Below are positions 7,847 through 17,918 of a DNA stretch of 20,055 nt, piece after piece (within the stretch, counting starts at the first letter, position 1; each line of letters starts with the position of its first letter). This DNA is from Acanthamoeba sp. SK_2022b (lineage: Eukaryota > Discosea > Longamoebia > Acanthamoebidae), in the NCBI GenBank assembly GCA_027943245.1, contig JANDJZ010000041.1, positions 1 to 20,055 of the forward strand, read 5' to 3'. The notes under the pieces were generated by a model. That model worked only from the letters and a program-made list of their open reading frames with translations. It did no database searches and was not told the DNA's origin. A program made the position numbers and the translations under genes.

Positions 7847-9995
7847 ACAGGATTGCGCGTTGGGGTGAGCGCGGCAGTGTGATTGGAGGGCAGTTCTCGG
7901 GGGGGGGGGTGGCGGAGCGGTACCGGCGCACGGAGAGGAAGGCCTTTTCGTAGCTCATGCCCACCTCAGAGATGAGATACGCGATCACCACGCTCGTGCT
8001 GCGCGATATTCCCGCCGCACTACGATTACGCACGCACGCACAACACACACAAACAACAGGTGGCCGTTGTCAATGGGCGGCGGCGCTTGGGCCAATGCAT
8101 GATGGTGGGGGCTGGGCATTGGGAGGGGAGGGGGGCGGTACCAGTGGATCAAAATGCGCTGGTTGGAGCCGATGACCTCCTTGATGAATTCGTTGGTTCG
8201 GTCCAGGTGCGGCAGAAGGTCTGCCGATGGAACGTCGTCTATCTCTATAAATACATGCTGCATGCACCCCGACCGCGTTAGCCCACACACTTTGTATATT
8301 ATGTTTTTTTAATTGTAAAATAATAAAAATAAAAATAAATAAAAAGAAGAGTTAAACCCCAAGCACCCGATCGTCGGGTTGGATTTGGGGGGGGGGGGCA
8401 ATGAGGAGGGGGGGTTACCCTGAAATGGGCCGGGTATATCCGCCGGGTGAGGCTCTTCATGGAGGCCTCCTTCCGGGCCTCCCTCTTGGCCTCCTCGTCC
8501 CCTTCGTTGTTGCTGCTGCCGTCGTCGGCGTCGTTCACGTCTTCGGTGCCCTCGTCGTCGTTTTCGTCGTTCTGGCCATTCTCCGCGGCCTCCCTGTCGT
8601 CCGTCTTGGTTCGCTTCGGTCGCTTGACCCCGATCTTCTCCGACTTGAACGGAAACTCGCCCACCGAGAGCACGTTGATTATTCGATTCACCTCCAGCCA
8701 CTTCACGTTCTCTGCGCTCCCCCCACCCCCCACCCACCCAACACCAGACGCGGCCACAGTGAATTAGTTAATACAATATAAAATATAATAAAATATAATA
8801 AAATATAATAAAATAAAATAAAATAAAATATAATAAAATATAATATAATAAACAAGAGGGGAGGACAGGCGGTGGTAGTGGAGAGGAGGGGGAGGTACCG
8901 GCAGAGTGCACGCCGCCGAGGTAGATGGCCGCGGAGGAGTTGCCGGAGGGGTCCTTCCACACGACCTGGGGGATGTGCTGGTGGCAATACGACACCCGAC
9001 ACTGGCTCCGCTCCATCTGCTCCAGAAAGTCGTGCATCTCGCTGGTGGCGTGGACCATCACCCCCCCCCCCCCAAAGGCCAGAGCGCGCGGGCGGGTGAG
9101 CACTCGCGCACGCCTTTGGATGAGAGAGGGAGAGAGAGGGAGAGAGAGGGAGAGAGAGGGAGAGAGAGGGAGAGAGAGCGAGAGAGAGCGAGAGAGAGGA
9201 GGGCCCACCTGAGGTCGAGGTAGTTCTGTTGGATGGAGAGCCAGTGGAGGGCGTGCTTGAAGGCCAGATCGGAGAGCTGGGTGTAGGGCAGGGCGTGGAA
9301 CTGGTTGGAGCACAGGTGCAGCTTCTGCAGGCTCGTCATCGCGCTGAACTCGTCGGCTGTGCGTGCAATGCGTGCGTGAGTGCGTGAGTGCGTGAGTGAG
9401 TGGGAGTGTGATGGCGTCGAGTGTCACGCGCGCGTGATGCGGTGCGTACTGGGAAAGGCCTCCATGGTGAGCTTGTTGTTGTTGAGGTTGAGTATCTCCA
9501 GCTTGGACAGCTTGAGCACGACCTGCGGGAAGGCGGAAAAGTTGTTGGACTGCAGCTCGAGGTGCCGCAGGTTCTTCGCCAGCAGGTCGAACTCGATGGG
9601 GAGGTCGGTGAGCTTGTTTTTGCTCAGGTCGAGGTGCTCCAGCCGCTCAAAGTGGTGCCACTTTGGTATCTGCGCGCGCGCAGGTGCACGCAAAAGGACG
9701 AGGCGGTAAGGAGACAGCAAACCGCAAAGATGAAATTCGTAAAACGCGCATGCAAAAATAATAGCAAATAAATAAGAAAAATAGCAACTGTGACACCGGG
9801 TTCGTAATGCAATCACCAAAAATCACAACATATAAAACTCGTAGTAATGGATTAGAAATGCACCTCCTTCGGAATGGTCGAGAGTTGAAGCGTCGTGCAG
9901 GACAATCTCTTGGTGTTCTTGGCTTCTTTCAAGCGTGTCTTCAGATCGTAGCCGCCGTACTCGGCAAGGACCGATTTCGAATCCTTGGCTCCCAT
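7660..9995 (-). CDS. Leucine-rich-repeat dual-specificity protein phosphatase (MPL/LRR-DUSP type)
   Basis: Exons on the minus strand: 9995-9864, 9669-9450, 9356-9209, 9041-8899, 8711-8419, 8257-8142, 8019-7924 and 7798-7660, phase-consistent, 428 residues. The N-terminus MGAKDS fits N-myristoylation (Gly2, Ser6). Five LRRs follow from about residue 45 to 165 (LEHLDLSKNKL, LRHLELQSNNF, LEILNLNNNKL, LQKLHLCSNQF, LHWLSIQQNYL). The phosphatase domain runs from about residue 204 (IYLGGVHSAENV) to 405. It contains the likely general acid Asp320 in FIEIDDVPSADL, the P-loop HCAAGISRS with nucleophile Cys351, AYLISEVGMSYEKAF and the late PNEGFVYQL motif, so it should be active. The P-loop is split by an intron between the first two bases of the Cys codon and the third. 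Residues about 243-303 are an unusual acidic/basic insertion. Dictyostelium has MAPK phosphatases of the same LRR-plus-DUSP layout (MPL proteins), and MAPK is the likely substrate class. It is probably held at a membrane by the myristate. Confidence 0.9.
7807..7847. repeat. (CA)n microsatellite
   Basis: A dinucleotide array directly beside the acceptor of the last LRR-phosphatase intron (7799-7923). On the coding strand it is a TG run replacing a normal pyrimidine tract. Confidence 0.93.
8769..8852. repeat. AT-only repeat of AAAATATAAT units
   Basis: About 84 bp composed almost only of A and T in units near 10 bp, inside intron 8712-8898 of the LRR-phosphatase. It contrasts strongly with the GC-rich surroundings. 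A second AT-rich patch (8297-8345) lies in the next intron. Confidence 0.85.
9116..9199. repeat. (GGGAGAGA)n purine repeat
   Basis: About ten octamer units of GGGAGAGA turning into GCGAGAGA, inside LRR-phosphatase intron 9042-9208. The coding strand of the intron is thus pyrimidine-rich near the donor. Confidence 0.9.
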
Positions 9996-10388
9996 TGTGT
10001 GTTAATCTCTGTGGAATTGCACAAAATTAGCAGTTCATTGGGGGCGCTTCCGGCACAGGGTAAGACACACACCTTGCTGGAGCCTATCTTCAAACGACCG
10101 TCAAAAGAGATGGCGATCCGCAAGATGAACGACAACAGAATCGTTAACGATTTGCCCTCCCTGTTGTGAATGTGTGCTTTTGGATATTATTTCCGTGCAT
10201 TTTTATAATCGTAAACCCCACGCCGGCGATCACCCGGTCGCCAGGCACCGCCGCTGCGGCGGGACCAATGGCGTTGCGTGGCGAGGCGATCCAGCGCGAA
10301 AGTCAACTCGGTCTTTTTTATACAAGAGAAGAGGCGAAAAAATGTGTGTGCGGTGTGGCCAACACGGACATGTTGGGTGGGTGCGGGC
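9996..10388. other. Intergenic region between the transcription-factor stop and the LRR-phosphatase start
   Basis: Both neighbours are on the minus strand, so this holds the 3' UTR of the transcription factor and the promoter and 5' UTR of the phosphatase. A minus-strand ATG at 10135 opens a 64-codon frame that overlaps the phosphatase start out of frame. If transcribed it would be an upstream ORF. I see no conserved protein in it. Confidence 0.5.
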
Positions 10389-12246
10389 TTAGGCGAGAGG
10401 GAAGGCGTAGAACATCTTGTAGAGCGGGCGCCCCACGTCGTCGTAGATGATGTGGTAGAAGGCGCGAACGGGCACCTCGCGCGCGTCTCCGCGCAGAAGC
10501 ACCAGGTCGTCTTGTCCGGACGACTTGACCCCAGCCTGGACACGGGATGGGGTGAGTCTTGGACTTGCGTGAAGGACAGCGCGGACAGCGCACCATGATG
10601 GCCTGGTAGTCCTTGCAGAGCTTGCCCTTGAACCGCTCCGGGAACAGCTGGCAGCAGGTGAAGCCCGGGGTGGACAGGTGCTCGAACGAGTAGCCCACCA
10701 GGTCCCTGAAGGTTTCGTTGGCCTGCAGGATGGCCCCGTGTCGCTCCTCCGAGAGGGCAAACATGGCCAGCGCGGGCACGCCCTTGCGGAACTCGTCGGC
10801 CGGCCCGAGGTTCTGGAGCTGGAGAGGACGAGGGTCAGCTTGATGGGTGGGAGAGAGAGAGAGAGAGAGAGAGAGACGAGCAAGGTGCGCACCTGCACGA
10901 GCGACTTCATTGTGACGTTGTGCTGCTCGCGAAGCTTCTCCCGATGCTTGAGCTCCTTGATGTCGTCGAGCGCGTTGCGCAGTAGCCGCTCGAGGCGGTC
11001 GTTCTTGGCCTTCATCTCCTGGAGAATGCTCACCGTTCGGCTGCTGACCGAGCCCGGCGACAGCGGCGCTGTGGCCGGCGAGGGCGGCTTGATCATGGGC
11101 GGCCTCGGAGCGCCGCGCGAGTGCCCGACGGTGGGCATGGGGGCCAGCTGATGCATCACGCCAGAGTTCTTGAGCCAGCCGCGCTGCGAGGCGGCGCTGT
11201 GCGCCTGAACGTCTGGCGAGGAGAGGGCGCTGCTTCGCTGGCTCTCCTCGGGTGGGGAGGTGGGCAGCGAGGACGAGGAGGAAGGCGACGAGTCGCCAAT
11301 CAGCTGCGACAGCCAGTTGGTTTCCGCGTCGACGGCAAAGGGGGGGCTGTGTGGGCTATCCACAGTGTAGGGCGAGACCGCTGCGAAAGTGGGAACACGA
11401 CGTTCAACGTGAGAAACGAGAATGAGAGGGACAGCAGGGTTGTCTAGAGGGGGGGGGGGTGGCACTACGTACAGGAAGGCAAAAGCGGAAGACCATAATC
11501 CTTGGGTTGTGACTGGGGTGGGATGTTTGTGTTGACGAGGGGGAAGGCGTATTCGTTGCCGAACAGCTGATTCAGCGTGGCATTCCACAGAGCCGGATCT
11601 AATGAGACACGATTAACATCAATGAAGTCCACACATTTTCAAAGAAAGAAGGATCAAGGCAAAGGGTAGCTCTACCTGGCTGTCCTCCCTCGAAGAGATG
11701 AGCCGGTGGGTTTCTTCTCATCTCCTCCATCTTCATAGCGGCGTCGTTATCGTCGAGAGAACCGTTGCTGTTCGACTCGTCGTCATCGTCCTCCTCCTCC
11801 TTGATGGCGTGCATTTTTCTCTTCTTGAAATTCGTTCTCTTCTTTCGTGGCAGGTACTGGCACGAATCGGCAAGGCCATGTTCCACGCAACGCTTGCATG
11901 GAATCTCATGGCTGCAGGCCACATGACTAGAACGACAATTCGAGCACGCCGCGCGCACCTTGGCCGCCGAGCTGGCACTCGTAGCGGCGCTCGATTCGCG
12001 GGGGCTTGACACCTGTTTGGCTCGCTTTGCGCTCTTCAGCGGCCCCTGAATTACCTCCACTACATCATCGTCTTCATCGCCCACCAGCTGTTGCTGAATG
12101 TAGACGTCGTTGTGTGCGTCGACAGGGGGGACTACCAAATCTTCGAACGTTGTTGGGAAGTTGAACGCGCCGGCCGAAGCCATGTCGTCGTTCAGTAATT
12201 GATAAATCCCAGGGAACAAATCCAATTCTGGCTGCTGCTGTGCCAT
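10389..12246 (-). CDS. Zn2Cys6 zinc-cluster transcription factor with PAS domain (ERT1/AcuK-like)
   Basis: Exons on the minus strand: 12246-11676, 11598-11473, 11380-10893, 10818-10594 and 10535-10389, 518 residues. The Zn2Cys6 cluster has Cys101, 104, 111, 117, 120 and 129 (spacing x2, x6, x5, x2, x8), with SHVACSHEIPCKRC as centre, followed by the basic RKKRTNFKKRK (DNA contacts and nuclear signal). Next come an acidic Asp/Glu run, a Ser/Pro-rich linker, and a coiled coil near residues 345-395 (KNDRLERLLRNALDDIKEL) that would allow dimers. A PAS domain fills residues 396-518 (ALSEERHGAILQANETF, FEHLSTPGF, FYHIIYDDVGRPLYK). In fungi the same cluster-plus-PAS order marks ERT1/AcuK/AcuM regulators of gluconeogenesis. 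The target genes here are unknown. An upstream in-frame ATG (12486) exists, but that N-terminal extension looks like 5' UTR. Confidence 0.87.
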
Positions 12247-12568
12247 GGCTCTTCCTGGTGTGAATATCTCTCCTCTTGTTCTGGTCTGTCTCGGCGAGAG
12301 GGAAACGACGGTGCCTCTCCCCCCACAGGAACGTATCGGCGATACCGCGCGTGGAAATTGCCACCCAACGGAATGCGAGAGATTTCGTCTTCCGCCCGCA
12401 ACCCCAGGAAAAAAGCCCATTGGGTCCGAACTGGCTTGGGAAGCTCCACTATCAAATATTGTGCCTGCGGATTTGGGCCCTCCCATCTCGCGTTGGGCGC
12501 ACGGTTGCTGCCTTGCGACGAGCTCCCAGGGAAGCTTTCTCTTCTATTCTATTCTACTGTGTCACGAG
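12247..12568. other. Intergenic region upstream of the zinc-cluster factor and downstream of NHE
   Basis: 322 bp between two minus-strand genes. Expected contents are the transcription-factor promoter and the NHE 3' UTR. No RNA gene or exon was recognised, and antisense open frames here are composition artefacts. Confidence 0.5.
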
Positions 12569-15159
12569 CTAGTTGGTCGTGCCGGCGCCAAAGGGAGCCT
12601 GACCACCACGGTCTTCGCCGGGCAGCTCTTCATCGTCGGTGAGGGGGCTCATGGGGACTTTTCGGTGCTGCATGTGCCCGCCTGTGGTACAGCCCCCCCC
12701 CCCAGTCAACGAAGATGCCAAGGCGGGAGGTGGGAGAAGGGCGTGCGCACCATTGCCGCTCATCTCGTCGTCCTCCAAGCCCGGATCGTTCTCCATCTCC
12801 AGCTCCACCATCTCGGTGGTGTCAAAGTCTTGGCCCACCACCTCGGCCGCGTAGTAGTGGGGCAGTGCCACTCGCTTGATGAGCATGGGCTTGATGTATC
12901 TGCGCGAGAGGGGTTGCGGCACGCAGCCATCATCAGGGACAGGCGATTGGCGCCCAGGTGGGGCGGGGGAGGAGGAGGAGGAGGAGGAGAGGACCTTCTA
13001 TCGAGACGCATCCAAAACGTGGAGTCCACTTCGTCTGCTTCTTCTTCGTCGCCCGCCGTCTGCGGTTTGACGTCGAGCAGAATGAGCAGCGGGCCCGTGG
13101 CGCCGCCCATGACCATCACCGTAAGCAACACGATGAAGAGCGTTGTGGTGTGGATGGAGAGGGCGTGCTCCGTCTGCGTGTCCAAGGACAGCGCAAAGGC
13201 CATCGCCCCTCGCAGGCCTGCCTCACATCCACGCGCGCGCGCGTGCGTGCGTGTGCGCATTCCAACGTCGTTAGGGCCAGAAATGCCGGGCAAGCGAGCG
13301 AGGGCGAGGCGCACCAGCGAACCACATGACGCACTGCTCCTTGAAGGGGATCTGCCGCTTGGGGTTGTTCCGCTGGTAGAGGTTGATGAGCAGGCTGAGC
13401 GGGAAGATGTTGAACAGCCGCGACGCCAGGCAGAACACCTGGAGGGCCCCCGGGGAAGGGCACCGTCAGCTCGGGACGAGGCCCGCTGCTGCGTGGCGCA
13501 CGCGGGAGGCGATTCGGGGGGAGGGGGGATGGGGGGGGGGGGCTGCGCACGACGCTGAAGAAGATGAGGCCGATGTCGTAGACCTGCTCGAAGCTGAACA
13601 GGGCGAGGCCCAGATAGGCGAACACGAACATCTCCGACAGGGAGGCCATCACCTTGAAGAGCTTGGTCGAGAACTTCTGCGCCTGGGGGGAGAGGTTGTG
13701 GTACGTGTAGTGCGCCATCACCACCCCGCAGAACAGGATGGCGACGATGCCTGCGCAACGAGTGTACACTCGTCAGCCAGCGCGCGCGCGTGCCTTGTGG
13801 CCGTGTGCGGGGGTGTACCGGATAGACCCAGCCCGTCCGCGAGAAGATACGACGAATACGAGTAGAGGACAAGCAGCACCAGCTCCAGCGTGTGGTATTT
13901 GTCAAACTGCGTGTACTTGAACAGCTGGGGACCGCACGAGCGCGCGCGCGCGCATCACGTCAGCCCAGCCACGGCGAATCAATTCGTTTTGGTCGCGAAC
14001 AGGGCGTACCAGCGACGAGAGCAGCCCGATCGTCACGCCGACGGAGAAGGAGCCCAAGAAGCTAACGCTGAACTCCAGCACGATGTTGAACAGGGTGCCG
14101 ATGGAGAGCTCCTTGGCCGACGTCGTGCTCAGCGCCCTGCGCAGTGGCGAGATCAGCGGCTGCTCGCGCTCCGCCACGGCTGTCGCGCTGCGTGTACCTG
14201 AAGAGCACGATCGCGATGGCGTCGTTGAGGATGCTCTCGCCAAAGACCGATGCGTAGAGGTTCTTGTTCACGCCCAGGTCCTTGAAGATGGCTGCGTGCG
14301 CACGCGCGGTTAAAACGAGAGACACGAGACACGCGCGCGCGCGCAGAGCACACAAGGCGTGGCTGAGCAAAAATGAATGCACCGAGCACGGAGACGGGAT
14401 CTGTGGCCGAGATGAGCGATCCGAAGAGGAAGCACTCCAACAGCGACAGCGGGAGGGTGAGGCCCGCGGAGACGGCCAAGTAGAGCAGGCCGCCAAAGAC
14501 GCCCGCCGAGATGAGGGTGCCGACAAAGGCCATCACGGAGATACGACCGATGTTGTTGAAGAAGTTGCTCTGCGTTGTACAGCAGCACGAAGCGGGCCGC
14601 GGGTTACAACGAGCAAGAGGGCACCATGGCGGGAGAGGTGAAGCAGGAGAAGGGCGAGGGCGCCCTGAGGCTTTAAAGGAACGTGAGGGGAGCTGCCTAC
14701 CCTTCGCATGTTGTAGCCGGACTCGAAGATGATGGGCGGGAGCAAGATGAGCATGAAGAATTCTGAGTCGAACTGAACTATTGATTGCAGTCGCTCCAAT
14801 TTGGCGAAGAATCGGATGAAGGCGCCCATGACCGCCCCGAACAGGATAGCGGCGCCCGTTTCGTGGAGGACCTTCCATTTGCTCTGAAGCTGACGCAAGA
14901 TGTAGGCCGAGACGAAGCACAGGATGAGAAGTACTACGAGGAGGAGTAGTGTGAAGCTGTCCTTGGACTCCTCGTTGGCCTCGCGGTACGTGAGGCTGGC
15001 AGAAGACATCGTTGAGGAAGAATCTGTAAGGCCGGGCATTTTAGGCTTGTAAAGAAAAGAGGAGCAAGCTGGAGCGATAAGGAGCAAGATCCAGAGCAGG
15101 AGAGGCAGAAGAAGAGTCAGCGTGTGGTGGAGGGAAAGAAGACGAGTAGAACGAGGCAT
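12569..15159 (-). CDS. Na+/H+ exchanger (NHE, CPA1 family)
   Basis: Exons on the minus strand: 15159-14701, 14569-14383, 14291-14198, 14136-14010, 13924-13819, 13750-13551, 13438-13315, 13217-12995, 12899-12751 and 12681-12569, 593 residues, all phases matching. It starts with a hydrophobic signal or first membrane helix (residues about 10-32), then the multi-span exchanger core. Signature segments are LILLPPIIFESGY, FGSLISATDPVSVLAIF, FGESILNDAIAIVLF (the acidic ND pair of NHEs) and GLRGAMAFAL. About ten to twelve hydrophobic helices are visible. A short acidic cytosolic tail ends at TAG (12571-12569). Sequence flavour is closest to the organellar NHE6/7/9 group, which acidify or tune endosomes, but cell-surface location is possible. 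Known reaction: electroneutral exchange of Na+ or K+ for H+. In an amoeba it may serve contractile-vacuole or endosomal pH; that is inference. It is divergent from the CAP-like gene (287 bp between ATGs). Confidence 0.93.
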
Positions 15160-15446
15160 TCATCCAAAGTCTGTGCAAACGCGCTTTAGGAGGTTCGAAC
15201 AAGTCTCTCGCCTATCGTTGTGTGTGGCGAGGACGACGGCGGTAAGAACGAGGGGTTGGTGGCGCCACAACGGCGTGTGTGTTTCGTGTTGTCCGCGTGC
15301 CTCTGCTCGTTCGATTTTCCTCCACTTTTTCATAATCCTTTTTCCTTCGTTTTTCTTCTTTGGGCGTGGTGTCGTACCACAAGCCAAGCACGCAGCGACC
15401 GGCTCGGTACTGAGCTGCTCAGAGAACAACACAAGCGACAGACGCC
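15160..15446. promoter_or_regulatory. Divergent promoter region between NHE and the CAP-like gene
   Basis: 287 bp between two opposite start codons. It includes a T-rich stretch at about 15320-15361. No TATA box or paired motif was recognised. Confidence 0.5.
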
Positions 15447-16423
15447 ATGGCCATCGCGTCACAAGGCAGTAGCGCGGAGCTGGCTCTTGCCAGCGAAGTC
15501 GCGGCCCTGCGTAGAAACCCCGCTGCCTACGCCCAGCTCCTGGAAACGGAGCGCAAGCCCCTCTACCGCGTACGCCGGCCTCACAGTTTACCAAGTACAT
15601 AACTTGTTGCATCACCCTCATTTCTGGACTCCTCTTGGCAGGGCAAGGACTTGGTCATCAAGGGCCAAAGGCGCAAGGACGACGTCATCATCGAAACACG
15701 CGAAGGTGTCGTCTCTTCCCTACCCATGCGTGCTGGAGCTCTGACGTCCAGGCATTGCGCTTGACCCTCTCGACCTTGCAGGCGTGGCAGCGTGCAATGA
15801 GGCCATTGATGCTCTGCGGGCGACGCAACCTCTTCCCTCTCTTCGCCTCGAACCTGCCTTGTCGATCGCTTGCAAGGGTAATCTACCCCACCACCACATG
15901 TGTCCCATGTTCCCCCGCTCCCAGTCTCACCTGCGCTCCATGTATGTCTGCGGGGGGGGGGCTGGGCACAGCGGTGGTCAACGTGAGCGGGCCAGCGGGA
16001 GAAGTGGACACCAATACTGTCGTCAAGATGCGCCAGTACGGTGGCCTGACTCCCGGAGGCACCGCCATCGAGGTAAGTGGACGCCAATGCAACATCCTGC
16101 TCCCCCCTCGGGCTCACGATTTGCGACCGCGCGTGTGGCATGGGTTGTGGGGTGGGGGGGGGGGACTGGAGGTGAGCGCCTTTGGAGGGAAGGACGCGCG
16201 GGCGATGCTGATGGGTCTCCTCATCTCGGACGGTGATGCCGAGCGGGCGCAGAGGAAGGACCTGCTCGACCCCCAATGGGCGTCGTACGGGCTGGCCGTG
16301 GGCAAGCACGCCTCCTACGACCACATGGCGTTGCTTCTCTTCGCTACTCAGTTCAACGCCAAGCAGGAGGTGGCACAGAACCTCGCCAAGTACAAGCACC
16401 TCTGGACCATCAACGAGCCCTGA
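15447..16423 (+). CDS. CAP/SCP-like domain protein without signal peptide
   Basis: Exons 15447-15569, 15642-15705, 15782-15877, 15972-16072 and 16172-16423, 211 residues. The N-terminal 60 residues are polar (RNPAAYAQLLETERKPLYRG), then a CAP-like core from GVAACNEAIDALRATQPLPS onward. Family landmarks are LRLEPALSIACKA (conserved helix), NVSGPAGEV with a following RQYGG, and LLISDGDAERAQRKDLLDPQ, which corresponds to the DDGV-x-x-RGHR-x-N stretch of bacterial CAP proteins. Then come WASYGLAVGKHASYDHM and LLFATQF. The His of the usual GHR motif is Gln here. Nearly all CAP proteins are secreted, but this one starts MAIASQGSSAEL with no signal peptide, so a cytosolic location is suggested. Function unknown. 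Acceptor 15972 is set by family alignment; the stretch 15878-15971, with a G9 run, is an intron. Confidence 0.7.
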
Positions 16424-16447
16424 CTCCGAGCCAGCGCAAGAATACAA

Positions 16448-16464
16448 AATAAATAAATAAATAG
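16448..16464 (+). terminator. Polyadenylation signal of the CAP-like gene
   Basis: Overlapping AATAAA hexamers about 25 nt past the stop codon, in the usual position for cleavage shortly after. Confidence 0.6.
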
Positions 16465-16649
16465 AAATATATATTCAAAGTCTCACGAATCCGTTAAACT
16501 GTTCCGGTACGACCGGCTTTGCCACGGAGCGTGCGGACGAGTCGGCACCGCCGCCACAAGGTATCGTGCGATTGCGCCCCACTCACAGCAAGTGTTGGCC
16601 TCGCGGCTGATCACAGCACCAAATCGCGAGTGCAGATCTTGCTCGTAGG

Positions 16650-17918
16650 ATGTGGCTTCTGGTGCTGGGGCTGCTACTCGCCGTATTGGTTCTCCTTACC
16701 CTCCTCACCTTCTGGTTGCACTACGAAAAAAGGTGCCCCCAAACCCTCAGTTTCACAACCTCAAAACAGAAAGTAATAAGTAATAAATAAACAAATAAAT
16801 ACTTTTATATTTAAAAGAGGTGGCGCAACAGGGCACGCATTACTCACAGACCGCACGCTGCACATCTCCCAGGTTCGACTATGATGCGGGCAAACGGAAC
16901 AGGACCATCGACCAGCTGGCCGGGTCCAACCTCGTAACCCGCACCAAGGTGGTGGTCATCGGTACGCGCCTCGTGTTCCCGTGAAAAGTGTGCGCAGGCG
17001 TGTGGCTTGCTTGCCTTACGCTTGGGTCGAGTGGTCGACGCGTCGATTGAAAGGTGCTGCGTGTTCGCCCCCCGATCTCAGGTACCATGCCCGGCACGCC
17101 GCTCGAGGAGCGTCCGGCGTGGCGGTTGGCGCAGGCGCTCAAGGTGCCCTACCTGGAGCTGTCCAACGCCAACATCTTCTTCGAGGCGCAGGACCAGGAG
17201 GAGGGCAGCGCGGAGGGAGAGCGAAGGGAGGCAAAGGAAGGCGCCCCTCCCTCCTCCTCCTCCTCTGGGCCGTTGAGAAGGCCCAGCGACTGGCGAAAGG
17301 AGGCCGAGATCAAGCAGCGCTTTCCGAGCCGCGTGGGGGACATGGTCCGCCGCTTCTTCAGCAAGAACAAGTACAACGGCTACGTCATCGACATGATCCT
17401 CGACCGGTGGGAGGTGCGTCGTTCCTTCTCCTCCTCCTCCGCCGCCTCCTCCTCCTTTGCTGAAGTTTTTTTTTGTTTATTTTTATTTTTGTGTCATCTA
17501 TTATTATTTTATTATTTTATTATGTATTTTGGAACGCAAACAGACGTACGATGCGCTGTTCGAGGAAGCGAGGGACATTGTGTGGCTGGACCTGAGCCTG
17601 GGCGAGTACATGCGGGCGCTGCTGTGGCGGGTCGTGCAGTCCACGGTGTTGCAGCCGTCGCGGCCCATGTTCCGGGAGGACGCGGAGCGAGGGCGGCTGG
17701 CCTACACGCGGTACTGGTACCGCTGGGCCAACCTCCTGTGCCTGTGGGACGCCAACCGGTCCCTCCTGGCCAAGACGATCTCCGTCTACTACAAGAACCA
17801 GCACGTCGCCCCGTTCCTCCTCGACCACAACGGCCAGATCGAGTGCTGGCCCCTGCACTCCACGGCCGAGTTCGACGCCCTGCTCCGGGCCGCCGAGGCC
17901 GAGAAGAAGGCCCTCTGA
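16650..17918 (+). CDS. Membrane-anchored adenylate-kinase-like P-loop relative with a degenerate Walker A
   Basis: Exons 16650-16732, 16873-16961, 17082-17413 and 17544-17918, 292 residues. The N-terminus is one hydrophobic anchor (LLVLGLLLAVLVLLTLLTFW) followed by charged residues. The fold then resembles small adenylate-kinase-like nucleotide kinases: strand KVVVIG, loop GTMPGTPLEE in the place of the normal G-x-x-G-x-G-K-S/T, helix WRLAQALKVPYLEL, and later DALFEEARDIVWLDLSLGEY. The last motif resembles the VIWLD segment of FlaR-like 'topology modulation' kinases. The Walker A lysine is missing, so phosphoryl transfer is unlikely. An acidic/Ser-rich insertion follows the first helix (AQDQEEGSAEGERREAKEG). 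It may be a pseudo-kinase or bind a ligand other than ATP. No function is assigned. Confidence 0.65.

Noticed and set aside
10389..11588. Minus-strand open frame of 399 codons through the transcription factor
   Set aside because: Mixes exon 3 with unspliced intron and off-frame PAS sequence. The spliced model fits the PAS family better.
12245..13558. Plus-strand open frame of 437 codons antisense to NHE
   Set aside because: Shadow of the NHE exons on the other strand, due to GC-rich third positions. No family features.
15878..15971. Small coding exon (SHLRSMYVCGG-like) in the CAP-like gene
   Set aside because: In the needed phase it runs into a stop. Skipping it gives continuous similarity to CAP proteins.
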